Part shown: positions 1 through 6,458 of the stretch, in pieces
Layout of the letters: each line of letters begins with the position of its first letter
Position numbering within the stretch: position 1 is the first letter of the stretch
From: Chitinophagaceae bacterium
Lineage (GTDB): Bacteria; Bacteroidota; Bacteroidia; Chitinophagales; Chitinophagaceae
Reading direction: 5' to 3'
DNA: 14,839 nt
NCBI GenBank assembly: GCA_014379785.1
Contig: JACMLD010000047.1
Span: forward strand, 1-14,839
Program-made: the position numbers and the translations under genes
The notes under the pieces: model-generated
The model's database searches: none
Seen by the model: only the letters and a program-made list of their open reading frames with translations
Told to the model about the DNA's origin: nothing

Positions 1-608
1 CCAAACATTACCCCAATCTTCTCACGGAGCTGATTGATAAATATGCAAATGGTATTTGTCTTATTGATGGTGGCAGTCAGCTTTCTCAGCGCCTGGCTCA
101 TCAAACGTGCCTGAAGACCCATCTTGCTGTCACCCATTTCTCCTTCCAGCTCACCTTTTGGTACAAGCGCGGCAACTGAATCAATCACGACTACATCAAG
201 CGCCCCCGAAAGTATCAGCCTGTCCGCAATCTCAAGCCCCTGCTCGCCATAGTCAGGCTGGGAGATCAAAAGATTGTCAACATCAACACCCAGCTTTCTC
301 GCATACGCACTGTCGAAAGCATGTTCAGCATCTATAATAGCACACATACCGCCCTTCTTCTGAGCCTCGGCGATAGCATGTATGGCAATGGTTGTTTTAC
401 CGGAAGATTCAGGCCCGTAGATCTCAATGATACGGCCGCGTGGAAAACCGCCAATACCCAAAGCGGTGTCAAGACCTATTGAACCCGTAGACACTACTTC
501 CATGGGTTCAGTGGACTTCTCATTCATCATCATCACACTTCCCTTTCCAAAATCTTTTTCTATTTTATCTATTGTCAGCTTTAACGCTTTCAATTTTTCT
601 GCAGACAT
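1..608 (-). CDS. recA: RecA recombinase, N-terminal two thirds (3' end cut by window edge)
   Basis: Reading the minus strand from the ATG at 608-606 gives 202 codons that stay open to the window edge and are clearly RecA. RecA forms ATP-dependent filaments on single-stranded DNA in the cytoplasm, catalyses strand exchange and supports recombinational repair. The protein starts MSAEKLKALKLTIDKIEKDF, the usual N-terminal helix. Then come the Walker A loop GPESSGKT, the DAEHAFD segment, the Walker B strand VVVIDSVAAL, and the NQLREKIGVMFG stretch that leads into DNA-binding loop L2, where the window ends. Roughly 140 C-terminal residues of the usual ~345 are missing only because of the window boundary; there is no internal stop or frameshift. 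The gene is divergent from the DUF4920 gene across a 263-nt gap and has a candidate -7 box at 643-650. The family call is very secure. Confidence 0.98.
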   Translation of the reverse strand, partial: MSAEKLKALKLTIDKIEKDFGKGSVMMMNEKSTEPMEVVSTGSIGLDTALGIGGFPRGRIIEIYGPESSGKTTIAIHAIAEAQKKGGMCAIIDAEHAFDSAYARKLGVDVDNLLISQPDYGEQGLEIADRLILSGALDVVVIDSVAALVPKGELEGEMGDSKMGLQARLMSQALRKLTATINKTNTICIFINQLREKIGVMF

Positions 609-642
609 AATGGGTTATTTTTTAGTAAAGTAATAGAATTGC

Positions 643-669
643 CAAATGTAGGTAAAAAGTTATTATCAA
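643..669 (-). promoter_or_regulatory. Putative Bacteroidota-type promoter of recA
   Basis: On the minus strand TACATTTG (650-643) matches the Bacteroidota -7 consensus TAnnTTTG exactly and is followed by GCA-like sequence (GGCA). A TTG at 669-667 lies 16 nt upstream, one nucleotide short of the 17-23 nt described for Flavobacterium promoters. The predicted leader is about 30 nt. The -7 match is seen directly; promoter function is inferred. Confidence 0.45.
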
Positions 670-826
670 CACTAAACTAATTAGCAATTTTTTTACTAAT
701 TATTTTGTCAGCCTTCCTACACGCGCTTTCTGATACAAAGAGACCAATTCCGGAGACAAAGACATGGGGATAAAAAGTATTTATTTGGAGAAAAATCCCG
801 AAAAAAGCAAAAAAAACCCCGCCCGC

Positions 827-857
827 TTGGACAAGAACGGTATTTAGAGGAACTTTG
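827..857 (+). promoter_or_regulatory. Weak promoter candidate for the DUF4920 gene
   Basis: GAACTTTG (850-857) differs from the -7 consensus TAnnTTTG at one position, and TTG at 827-829 lies 20 nt upstream, within the described spacing range. The leader to the ATG at 872 would be very short (under about 10 nt). This is inferred from spacing and partial consensus only. Confidence 0.3.
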
Positions 858-871
858 ACCAAAATGCTCCA

Positions 872-1345
872 ATGAAAAAAATACTCTTCGTTGCCTCTGC
901 CACACTCATCGGATTCCTCGCAACAGCACAGGAACCAGTGCCGGCAGCCAAAGGTGTGACATACGGTGCAGGTGCTACCGCTGAAGCAGCCATTCCCACA
1001 GAAGAAATAGCCGACAAGGCAAGTAAAGCCGAAAATGGAAAATTCGTAGGTAAAACTACCGGAAAAGTACTTTCAGTATGCCAGGAGAAAGGCTGCTGGA
1101 TGAAGGTTGAAAGAGCCAACGGCGAGCCAATGATGGTGAAATTCAAAGACTACGGCTTCTTCATGCCAAAAGACCTGGTGGGAAAAGAAGTAGTGCTCGA
1201 CGGCGAAGCAACCGTGAAAGAAACTTCGGTTAAACAACTCAAACACTATGCAGAAGACGCTGGCAAAAGCAAAGAAGAAATTTCCAAGATAAAAGCGCCA
1301 AAGAAAGAACTCATTTTCGTGGCTAAAGGTGTACTGGTTCTGTAA
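872..1345 (+). CDS. Secreted DUF4920 domain-containing protein
   Basis: A 157-residue protein with a signal peptide: a Lys-Lys n-region, hydrophobic residues 4-18 and a likely cleavage after LATAQ (residue 20). This predicts export to the periplasm. The mature part carries the CQEKGCWM motif (Cys70 and Cys75) and a small beta-rich core with the segments GKVLSVC, MMVKFKDYGFFMP and GKEVVLDGEAT. I recognise this pattern as the DUF4920 family of Bacteroidota and related bacteria, whose molecular function is unknown. The paired cysteines plus a nearby conserved Trp-Met suggest metal or redox chemistry, but that is inference. The ATG at 872 is the only start that preserves the signal peptide. The gene stands alone: recA is divergent on its left and a strong terminator follows its stop codon by 23 nt. 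Confidence 0.85.
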   Translation: MKKILFVASATLIGFLATAQEPVPAAKGVTYGAGATAEAAIPTEEIADKASKAENGKFVGKTTGKVLSVCQEKGCWMKVERANGEPMMVKFKDYGFFMPKDLVGKEVVLDGEATVKETSVKQLKHYAEDAGKSKEEISKIKAPKKELIFVAKGVLVL

Positions 1346-1368
1346 AAGCCGCCAGAAAAATATCAAGG

Positions 1369-1398
1369 CCTCCCGATCCATATCGGGAGGTTTTTTTT
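1369..1398 (+). terminator. Intrinsic terminator after the DUF4920 gene
   Basis: CCTCCCGAT (1369-1377), a CCAT loop, then ATCGGGAGG (1382-1390) form a perfect 9-bp stem, immediately followed by eight T residues (1391-1398). It lies 23 nt after the DUF4920 stop codon. The T run ends only 18 nt before the likely start of mnmH, so it separates the two transcription units and also constrains where the mnmH promoter can be. Confidence 0.92.
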
Positions 1399-1416
1399 AT
1401 GTCCTACTTTTACATC

Positions 1417-2472
1417 ATGGCAGTACAGAAAATTCAGACGGACCAATTCCTCCAACTTGCAACAGAATCAGTCATTCTGGATGTAAGGAGCCCGGCTGAA
1501 TATGCCCATGCTCATATCCCCGGCGCATACTCGTTCCCGTTATTCACCGACGAAGAAAGAAAAATCGTAGGAACCACTTACAAACAGCAGAGTCGCGAAG
1601 ACGCCATAAAAACCGGACTCATCTATTTCGGTCCGAAAATGCGCGCCATGATAGAAGAGATTGAAAAAACCTTTCCACAGAAAAAAACATTTCTGGTCCA
1701 CTGCTGGCGTGGAGGAATGCGCAGCGCAGGAGTAGCATGGCTGCTGGACCTTTACGGTTTCAAGGTCTACACCTTATCGGGCGGATATAAAAAATACCGC
1801 GATCAGGTATTGCAGACATTCAACACCCCCTCGAAACTTTATATCATTGGCGGATATACCGGGTCGGGAAAGACGGAAGTGTTGAAGGCCCTTTCAAAAA
1901 AAGGAGAGTCAATCCTCGATCTCGAAGCGCTCGCAAGCCATAAGGGTTCTGCATTTGGAGCACTCGGCATGCCAGCACAACCATCGCAGGAAATGTTTGA
2001 GAATCTGCTTGCAGGAGCCATTCACCACCTTCCGGCCCATGCCAGCGTATGGGTCGAAGACGAAAGCCAACGAATCGGGGAAGTCAATATTCCCAACGCA
2101 TTCTGGCAAAAAATGCGAAACGCAGAAATCGCTTTTCTCAATATACCTTTTGAACATCGCCTGGATCATATCGTAAACTGGTATGGAAAACAGGACCGCG
2201 AAAAAATGGTCAATGCGATCCTCAGAATAAAAAAACGCCTGGGGGGACTCGAAACAAAAAACGCCATCGGATTTCTGATAGAAGACAATGTAAAAGAATG
2301 CTTTCGCATACTGCTGAGATACTACGATAAATATTATCTCAGAAGCCTCCACACCCGTGAAAATCTTGAATCCTGCATGACAAGCCTGGTTTCAGAAACG
2401 ACCAAGGAAGAAGAAAATGCATCGCTCATACTGAAAAAGCTGAAGAAAAAGGAAATCACCACACATGAATGA
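1417..2472 (+). CDS. mnmH: tRNA 2-selenouridine synthase MnmH (SelU/YbbB)
   Basis: MnmH replaces sulfur with selenium in 5-substituted 2-thiouridine at the wobble position of Lys, Glu and Gln tRNAs, using selenophosphate. The N-terminal half is a rhodanese domain (LDVRSPAEYAHAHIPGA near residues 21-37) with the catalytic cysteine in VHCWRGGMRS (Cys96 in the numbering used here). The C-terminal half starts with a P-loop, GGYTGSGKT (145-153), followed by the DLEALASHKGSAFG segment typical of this family. I chose the ATG at 1417 (MAVQKIQTDQ, 351 residues) rather than the in-frame ATG at 1399, because the latter directly abuts the T run of the upstream terminator and adds six residues that do not fit the family start. 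The stop overlaps the selD start by 8 nt, so translation is probably coupled. No clear promoter fits in the short gap; TACTTTTA at 1405-1412 is a near match that would give an almost leaderless mRNA. Confidence 0.95.
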   Translation: MAVQKIQTDQFLQLATESVILDVRSPAEYAHAHIPGAYSFPLFTDEERKIVGTTYKQQSREDAIKTGLIYFGPKMRAMIEEIEKTFPQKKTFLVHCWRGGMRSAGVAWLLDLYGFKVYTLSGGYKKYRDQVLQTFNTPSKLYIIGGYTGSGKTEVLKALSKKGESILDLEALASHKGSAFGALGMPAQPSQEMFENLLAGAIHHLPAHASVWVEDESQRIGEVNIPNAFWQKMRNAEIAFLNIPFEHRLDHIVNWYGKQDREKMVNAILRIKKRLGGLETKNAIGFLIEDNVKECFRILLRYYDKYYLRSLHTRENLESCMTSLVSETTKEEENASLILKKLKKKEITTHE

Positions 2473-3520
2473 CACCATCAAACTCACCCAATACTCACAT
2501 GGAGCCGGTTGCGGTTGCAAAATTGCTCCGGACATGCTCGACCAGATCCTTCATAGCAACTTCGCAATGCCAGACAACAAGAATCTGATTGTAGGCAATC
2601 ATAGTAAAGATGACGCGGCCGTATACGATCTCGGCAATGGTACCGCACTGATCTCCACCACCGATTTTTTTATGCCCATTGTTGATGATCCCTATGAGTT
2701 TGGAAGAATCGCATCTGCAAACGCCATCAGTGATGTCTACGCAATGGGTGGCAAACCGGTCCTTGCTATTGCCATACTCGGCTGGCCAATCAATAAACTT
2801 GCACCAGAAATAGCCAGACGCGTGATCGAAGGCAGCAGAAGTATCTGTCTCGAGGCCGGAATACCGCTCGCAGGAGGACACAGCATCGATTCGCCCGAGC
2901 CCATCTTTGGACTCGCGGTAAACGGCATCATACCCATCAAAAACATAAAGCAAAACAACCAGGCCAAAGAAGGTGATATCCTTTTTCTTACAAAACCACT
3001 GGGTGTAGGCATCCTGACTACCGCAGAAAAAAAGGGCATTCTTGCTGAAAAAGATATTCATCTTGCCGCCCGCCAGATGATGCAACTTAACAAAGCCGGG
3101 GAAACATTCGGTCAACTGGAAGAAGTGCATGCCATGACCGACGTTACCGGATTCGGATTACTCGGCCACCTGCTTGAAATGGCAGATGGCAGCGGAGTTT
3201 CGGCTGTCATCCATTCATCAAAACTTCCCCTCATCAGCCCTGATCTACCCTGGTACATCGGTGAAAAATCAGTGCCGGGTGGCACGCAAAGAAACTGGAA
3301 CAGCTACGGCCAACATGTGAAATTTGAAAATGAAATCGGGATCGATATCACCCGCTCCATTCTGGCGGACCCCCAGACCAGCGGCGGTCTGCTGGTAGCG
3401 CTGGACCCTGCAGGCATGGAAAAATTCCGGGAAATTCTGATCGGATACGGACTGGAAGCATTTGCCGAACCGATCGGATTTATCAGCGCAAAGAATGAAT
3501 ATTCAATCACAGTCAAGTAA
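2465..3520 (+). CDS. selD: Selenide, water dikinase (selenophosphate synthase) SelD
   Basis: SelD makes selenophosphate from selenide and ATP, the activated selenium donor used by MnmH. The 351-residue protein begins with IKLTQYSHGAGCGCK, which aligns with the E. coli start. Cys16 corresponds to the catalytic Cys17, and Lys19 to the conserved Lys20, so this is a cysteine form and not a selenoprotein. The ATP-binding PurM/AIR-synthase-like fold is visible in the segments DDAAVYDLGN, TTDFFMPIVDDPYEFG, ANAISDVYAMGGKP, AGGHSI, MTDVTGFGLLGHL and LADPQTSGGLL. The length matches the family and no key residue is missing. The start codon lies inside the end of mnmH (8-nt overlap), and the next gene starts 6 nt after the stop, so the three form an operon. 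Close coupling with mnmH and no other selenium gene here suggests the selenophosphate is destined for tRNA modification. Confidence 0.98.
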   Translation: MNDTIKLTQYSHGAGCGCKIAPDMLDQILHSNFAMPDNKNLIVGNHSKDDAAVYDLGNGTALISTTDFFMPIVDDPYEFGRIASANAISDVYAMGGKPVLAIAILGWPINKLAPEIARRVIEGSRSICLEAGIPLAGGHSIDSPEPIFGLAVNGIIPIKNIKQNNQAKEGDILFLTKPLGVGILTTAEKKGILAEKDIHLAARQMMQLNKAGETFGQLEEVHAMTDVTGFGLLGHLLEMADGSGVSAVIHSSKLPLISPDLPWYIGEKSVPGGTQRNWNSYGQHVKFENEIGIDITRSILADPQTSGGLLVALDPAGMEKFREILIGYGLEAFAEPIGFISAKNEYSITVK

Positions 3521-3526
3521 AAAAAT

Positions 3527-3778
3527 ATGCATCTGACACTCAGCGACTGGATCGGATTGGTTGGTGTGACTATTCTCCTAATCGCTTTTCTGCTCAACCT
3601 GACGGGTAAACTGGCAAAAGAAAGTCTGGCCTATATCGCTATGAATATTGCCGGCGCAGGCCTCGCCTGCCTGGCATCCTGGATGATCAGGTACTATCCG
3701 TTTGTGCTGCTCGAAGGCGTATGGACAATAGTATCTGTTGGCGCACTGATAAGTTATTTCAAAACAAAAAGCGCTTAG
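3527..3778 (+). CDS. Small inner-membrane protein, CBU_0592-like
   Basis: An 83-residue hydrophobic protein with three likely membrane segments: about residues 8-26 (IGLVGVTILLIAFLLNL), 34-53 (LAYIAMNIAGAGLACLASWM) and 58-77 (FVLLEGVWTIVSVGALISYF). The pattern of a glycine-rich first helix ending in LNLTGK, then the N-x-x-GAGLAC second helix and PFVLLEGVW before the third, matches the small CBU_0592-like membrane family as I recall it. Its function is unknown. It starts 6 nt after selD and is probably co-transcribed with mnmH-selD, but a role in selenium metabolism is only a guess from position. Its stop codon overlaps by 4 nt with the stop of the convergent dehydratase gene, so there is no room for a terminator between them. 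Confidence 0.75.
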   Translation: MHLTLSDWIGLVGVTILLIAFLLNLTGKLAKESLAYIAMNIAGAGLACLASWMIRYYPFVLLEGVWTIVSVGALISYFKTKSA

Positions 3779-4014
3779 GCCTTGCCGTGAATCTTATCGA
3801 TCTTTGCCGCAAGTGCATGGTCTTTATCCGTCACCACATCACCCGCATCATGGGTAGACAGCCACACCTCTAATTTATTGTAGGTATTCGTCCATGTAGG
3901 ATGATGGTCCATCTTTTCTGCTTCCAGCGCAACTCTTGTCATAAATGCAAAAGCTTCTGAGAAGTTTTTAAACTCGAAAGATTTATAGAGTTTGTTGTTT
4001 TCGTTTTTCCACAC
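3775..4014 (-). CDS. 4a-hydroxytetrahydrobiopterin dehydratase (pterin carbinolamine dehydratase), short form
   Basis: A 79-residue cytoplasmic enzyme of the PCD/DCoH family, which dehydrates 4a-hydroxytetrahydrobiopterin so that the pterin cofactor of aromatic amino acid hydroxylases can be recycled. The family signature is plain: AEKMDHHPTWTNTYNKLEVW with His37-His38-Pro39, then STHDAGDVVTDKD with His55. It is shorter than the usual ~95-105 residues because the N-terminal strand is trimmed. It begins at WKNENNKLYKSFEFKNF, as short forms in this phylum do. The start codon appears to be GTG (4014-4012), since no in-frame ATG is found in the nucleotides just upstream. No phenylalanine hydroxylase gene is visible in the window, so the physiological substrate here is unproven. 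The gene is convergent with, and overlaps by 4 nt, the membrane protein gene at 3527-3778. Confidence 0.9.
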   Translation of the reverse strand: MWKNENNKLYKSFEFKNFSEAFAFMTRVALEAEKMDHHPTWTNTYNKLEVWLSTHDAGDVVTDKDHALAAKIDKIHGKA

Positions 4015-4035
4015 GATAAATAGTTTTAAGTTAAA

Positions 4036-4175
4036 AGTTAAAAGTTTTAAGAAGAGAAGTTGTTAGTTCAAAGATTGTCAGTGATAAGTAAAAGGAGTCT
4101 GAAGAGCTGGAATTACTGTATAACTAATAACTATCCACTTCCCGCCTTTACACTTCCCACTTAAAACTTTCAACT
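4036..4175. repeat. AT-rich spacer bounded by an imperfect 16-bp inverted repeat
   Basis: AGTTAAAAGTTTTAAG (4036-4051) and CTTAAAACTTTCAACT (4160-4175) are reverse complements at 15 of 16 positions, separated by 108 nt. The left arm continues into more copies of an AGTTAAA/AGTTTTA-like unit (about 4023-4050). The right part contains CACTTCCC twice (4136-4143 and 4151-4158). The right arm overlaps the stop codon of the gene at 4174-4608. There is no coding frame here. It could be a decayed short-repeat tract of the kind common between Bacteroidota genes or a MITE-like remnant; I cannot tell which. Confidence 0.5.
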
Positions 4176-4608
4176 AAAATATTAGATGCCCCTTATTCTT
4201 AATCTTCTCATTCGTAAGCTCACTGACCATCTGCACTCCCGTGATGTCTTTCACGGCGCGGGAAATACCGGTAAAAAAACCTTCATCAATGGTATCACCT
4301 TTCATCAGCCACAAAAAATCGATGTGTTTGAATTCTGGTAAAAGGTATTCTCCGTCGTGTTTGTTGTTATAGAGATAATGAACGAGAGAGCTGTTTGGTT
4401 CGGGATATTCAAAAACGGGGAAGTAATAGTTTCTCTGCTTTTTGTTGAGTTGAATCTCGATATCACTGTTCATCCGGAAGCCAAAGCGGAAAAGATGGTT
4501 CAGATGCCAGCAAAATTGATAGTCGCGAACCGGCGCCACAATGCCCAGCAGACGGGTGTCTTCAAAAAAACCTTCCGCCATTTCCTCTATGTCGAGCTTT
4601 AGTTTCAT
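4174..4608 (-). CDS. IPExxxVDY family protein
   Basis: A 144-residue soluble protein without signal peptide or membrane segment. It carries LLPEFKHIDFLWLMKGD, a variant of the IPExxxVDY motif that names this small Bacteroidota family of unknown function. Other family-like features are an N-terminal LLGIVAPVRDYQFCWHLN segment, in which a compact domain recognises no known cofactor, and a stretch rich in aromatics around YYFPVFEYPEPNS. The ATG at 4608-4606 is preceded by only 14 nt after the stop of the M28 peptidase gene, so the two are probably one transcript. The C-terminal part (NEKIKNKGHLIF) is basic. The stop codon TAG lies inside the right arm of the inverted repeat at 4160-4175. Confidence 0.8.
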   Translation of the reverse strand: MKLKLDIEEMAEGFFEDTRLLGIVAPVRDYQFCWHLNHLFRFGFRMNSDIEIQLNKKQRNYYFPVFEYPEPNSSLVHYLYNNKHDGEYLLPEFKHIDFLWLMKGDTIDEGFFTGISRAVKDITGVQMVSELTNEKIKNKGHLIF

Positions 4609-4622
4609 GGCGATGTATTAAA

Positions 4623-6275
4623 TCAAAAGACTACTTCAGCCTGTTTTATTTCTTTACCGCGTCTGAACTTTACAATCGTCTTATCCGATTTTTTGAATTT
4701 GCCCAGGGCTTGCATATAGGTATCCATCGAATTGATGGTATGTTCTCCCAGTTGAATGATGATATCTCCTGTGAGGATACCCGCTTTCTGCGCAGCCCTT
4801 CCTTCAGACACGCCATCGGCTCTGACACCTTCACCCGTAAATGTATAGTCGGGCATGATGCCCAGGCTGACAGAAAAACGCTGCGAACCCGCCATCTGCG
4901 TTTCACGGGTTTTTGTAAATGCCAGCTTTCCCATCGGATCTGCCTTTTCAATCACGGAATAAATATATCTCACAATATGAAACTGGCCGGTATAATTGAT
5001 CTTTTCTGCATCATCGCCGGGCTTGTGATAATCAGTATGGGTGCCGGTAAAGAAAAATAAAACCGGAATATCTTTCCTGTAAAATGAAGTATGATCACTC
5101 GGACCGGAACCACTGCTGTCATATTTATTTACGAGCAGCGCCTTTTTTGAAGCAGGGGTAAAAATTTTACCCCATGCCGGCGAAGTGCCGTAACCGCCGA
5201 TGGTAATGGCCTTGCTGCTGTCGTTCAATCTGCCAACCATGTCCATATTTATCATGTAATTCGTTTTTGCCAGATCGATGGTCGGGTGCTCAGTGAAATA
5301 CTTCGAACCAAAAAGTCCAAGTTCCTCGCCGGAAAAAGCAATGAACAAATAGTTGTTTTTCTTCAGACCGGATACCTTCAGCATTCTCGCAAGCTCTATC
5401 ATCGCAGCGGTGCCACTCGCATTGTCGTCCGCTCCGTTGTGTATCAGCTTTTCCGTACCCCGGTACATTGAATTATTGTCTTCACCATAACCCAGGTGAT
5501 CAAAATGCGCCCCGATAATAACCGTATTTGCAGCGCCATTGTCCAGATACCCCAGCACATTGTGACCCGGCCGTTTCTTTTCGGCAGAAACCATTTTCAG
5601 TTTGATATCCACCGCAGCTTCCTCATCGCTGAAATATTTCCTGGCAGGTTTTCCAGATACATAAATTATCGGAATGCCTGATTCATTGCTTTTTTCCCTG
5701 GGATCAAATTTGAGGTTATCGGCTACAATACCGGTATTGTAAATGATGAATGCCGTAGCGCCTTTTTTTGCGGCATCCCTGGCATGCGCAATCACAGCCG
5801 CCCGGAGGTCGAAATGCGGATTGTTTTTATTGCTGTCGAGGTCTTCTTTCAGATCCAGAAACCAGGGCACGCCAGACTCACGCAGAGCAATAGACGGTGC
5901 GGCTTCAATGGCCTTGGCCGGGGCGCCGCCGAACGCGAAATATTCCCCCGTTTTCAACTCTTCCCCATTCAGAAAAAGAAAGGACGACTTTGACATTTCG
6001 AGGCCCTCACTGATATCAAAAGCCTGCAGCCAGCCGTTTTTGTCGCCTTTTGGAACGAGCCCGATCTCTTTGAATCGGGCTGAAATATAGTCCGCCGCCA
6101 GCATTTCGCCCTTACTGCCAGCACGTCTGCCTTCGAGCTTGTCCGAAGCCAGAAAATTTACATGCCCCTGAAGACTGGCTATGACCACCTTATCGGCCTT
6201 CTTCAACTTCTGGGACATAGTGCTGCCGCAAATCATCAGGAGCACTGACAAAAAAGATAAAACTCTGTGAGTCAT
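4623..6275 (-). CDS. Secreted M28 family zinc metallopeptidase with C-terminal PDZ domain
   Basis: A 550-residue exported aminopeptidase-like enzyme. Residues 1-21 form a signal peptide (hydrophobic run LSFLSVLLMICGS). Residues about 40-90 are the first part of the catalytic domain (FLASDKLEGRRAGS). Residues about 100-225 look like a protease-associated insert (ATAFIIYN, IPIIYVSG). The zinc site is complete: His257 and Asp259 in GAHFDHLG, Asp283 in NGADDNASG, the catalytic Glu317 and ligand Glu318 in SGEELG, Asp345 in NMDMVGR, and His417 in THTDYHKPGDD. Residues about 470-548 are a PDZ domain (GIMPDYTF...AAQKAGILTGDIIIQLGEHTI), which probably binds peptide ends or partner proteins. It likely acts in the periplasm or at the cell surface to trim peptides. 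The IPExxxVDY gene follows 14 nt downstream. Substrate specificity cannot be read from the sequence. Confidence 0.95.
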   Translation of the reverse strand: MTHRVLSFLSVLLMICGSTMSQKLKKADKVVIASLQGHVNFLASDKLEGRRAGSKGEMLAADYISARFKEIGLVPKGDKNGWLQAFDISEGLEMSKSSFLFLNGEELKTGEYFAFGGAPAKAIEAAPSIALRESGVPWFLDLKEDLDSNKNNPHFDLRAAVIAHARDAAKKGATAFIIYNTGIVADNLKFDPREKSNESGIPIIYVSGKPARKYFSDEEAAVDIKLKMVSAEKKRPGHNVLGYLDNGAANTVIIGAHFDHLGYGEDNNSMYRGTEKLIHNGADDNASGTAAMIELARMLKVSGLKKNNYLFIAFSGEELGLFGSKYFTEHPTIDLAKTNYMINMDMVGRLNDSSKAITIGGYGTSPAWGKIFTPASKKALLVNKYDSSGSGPSDHTSFYRKDIPVLFFFTGTHTDYHKPGDDAEKINYTGQFHIVRYIYSVIEKADPMGKLAFTKTRETQMAGSQRFSVSLGIMPDYTFTGEGVRADGVSEGRAAQKAGILTGDIIIQLGEHTINSMDTYMQALGKFKKSDKTIVKFRRGKEIKQAEVVF

Positions 6276-6307
6276 AGTAAATGGATAATTATAGTTTCCG
6301 TCCGATG

Positions 6308-6315
6308 CAAAGGTA
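6308..6315 (-). promoter_or_regulatory. -7 box upstream of the M28 peptidase gene
   Basis: TACCTTTG followed by CA on the minus strand (6315-6308) is an exact match to TAnnTTTG, about 32 nt upstream of the ATG. No -33 TTG lies at the usual distance; the nearest are 13 and 25 nt away. The site is a plausible promoter core with a poor -33 element. Confidence 0.5.
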
Positions 6316-6397
6316 AACGGAGATAAGACAACTGTTGTACCAAAAAAATTAATCGCTAAAATGGCGTTTTCTCATGGAAAGCTGGACTAGTTTCCTT

Positions 6398-6405
6398 TAC
6401 TTTTG
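6398..6405 (+). promoter_or_regulatory. -7 box upstream of the SWIM/SNF2 helicase gene
   Basis: TACTTTTG followed by CAG (6398-6405) matches TAnnTTTG exactly, 53 nt before the helicase ATG. The expected -33 position has no TTG. Together with the box at 6308-6315 it makes the 183-nt gap a divergent promoter region. Confidence 0.5.
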
Positions 6406-6458
6406 CAGATCGACCTTTTCTCAACCCACAAACCCAGGTCGCGAGAAAATATTAGAGT

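Larger units (their letters stand above)
609..871. other. Divergent intergenic region between recA and the DUF4920 gene
   Basis: This 263-nt AT-rich gap holds the control regions of two divergent genes. It contains the recA -7 box near its left end and a weaker promoter candidate for the plus-strand gene near its right end. In between are an 8-nt direct repeat (ACTAATTA at 676-683 and 695-702), long A runs around 780-820, and no convincing hairpin or RNA gene. I see no recognisable LexA-type palindrome next to recA. Confidence 0.6.

Noticed and set aside
107..337. A plus-strand frame over the recA region
   Set aside because: The minus strand encodes RecA with intact Walker motifs here; the plus frame is a shadow.
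676..702. ACTAATTA direct repeat near recA as an SOS operator
   Set aside because: The repeats are direct rather than inverted, AT-rich and 19 nt apart in a low-complexity region, so chance is the simpler explanation.
1399..1416. The in-frame ATG at 1399 as the mnmH start
   Set aside because: It directly follows the terminator T run, would leave no ribosome-binding leader, and adds six residues before the family-like start MAVQKIQ.
2495..3130. A 211-codon minus-strand frame opposite selD
   Set aside because: It is antisense to well-conserved SelD motifs, and the translation is rich in Cys, His and Phe without any recognisable domain.
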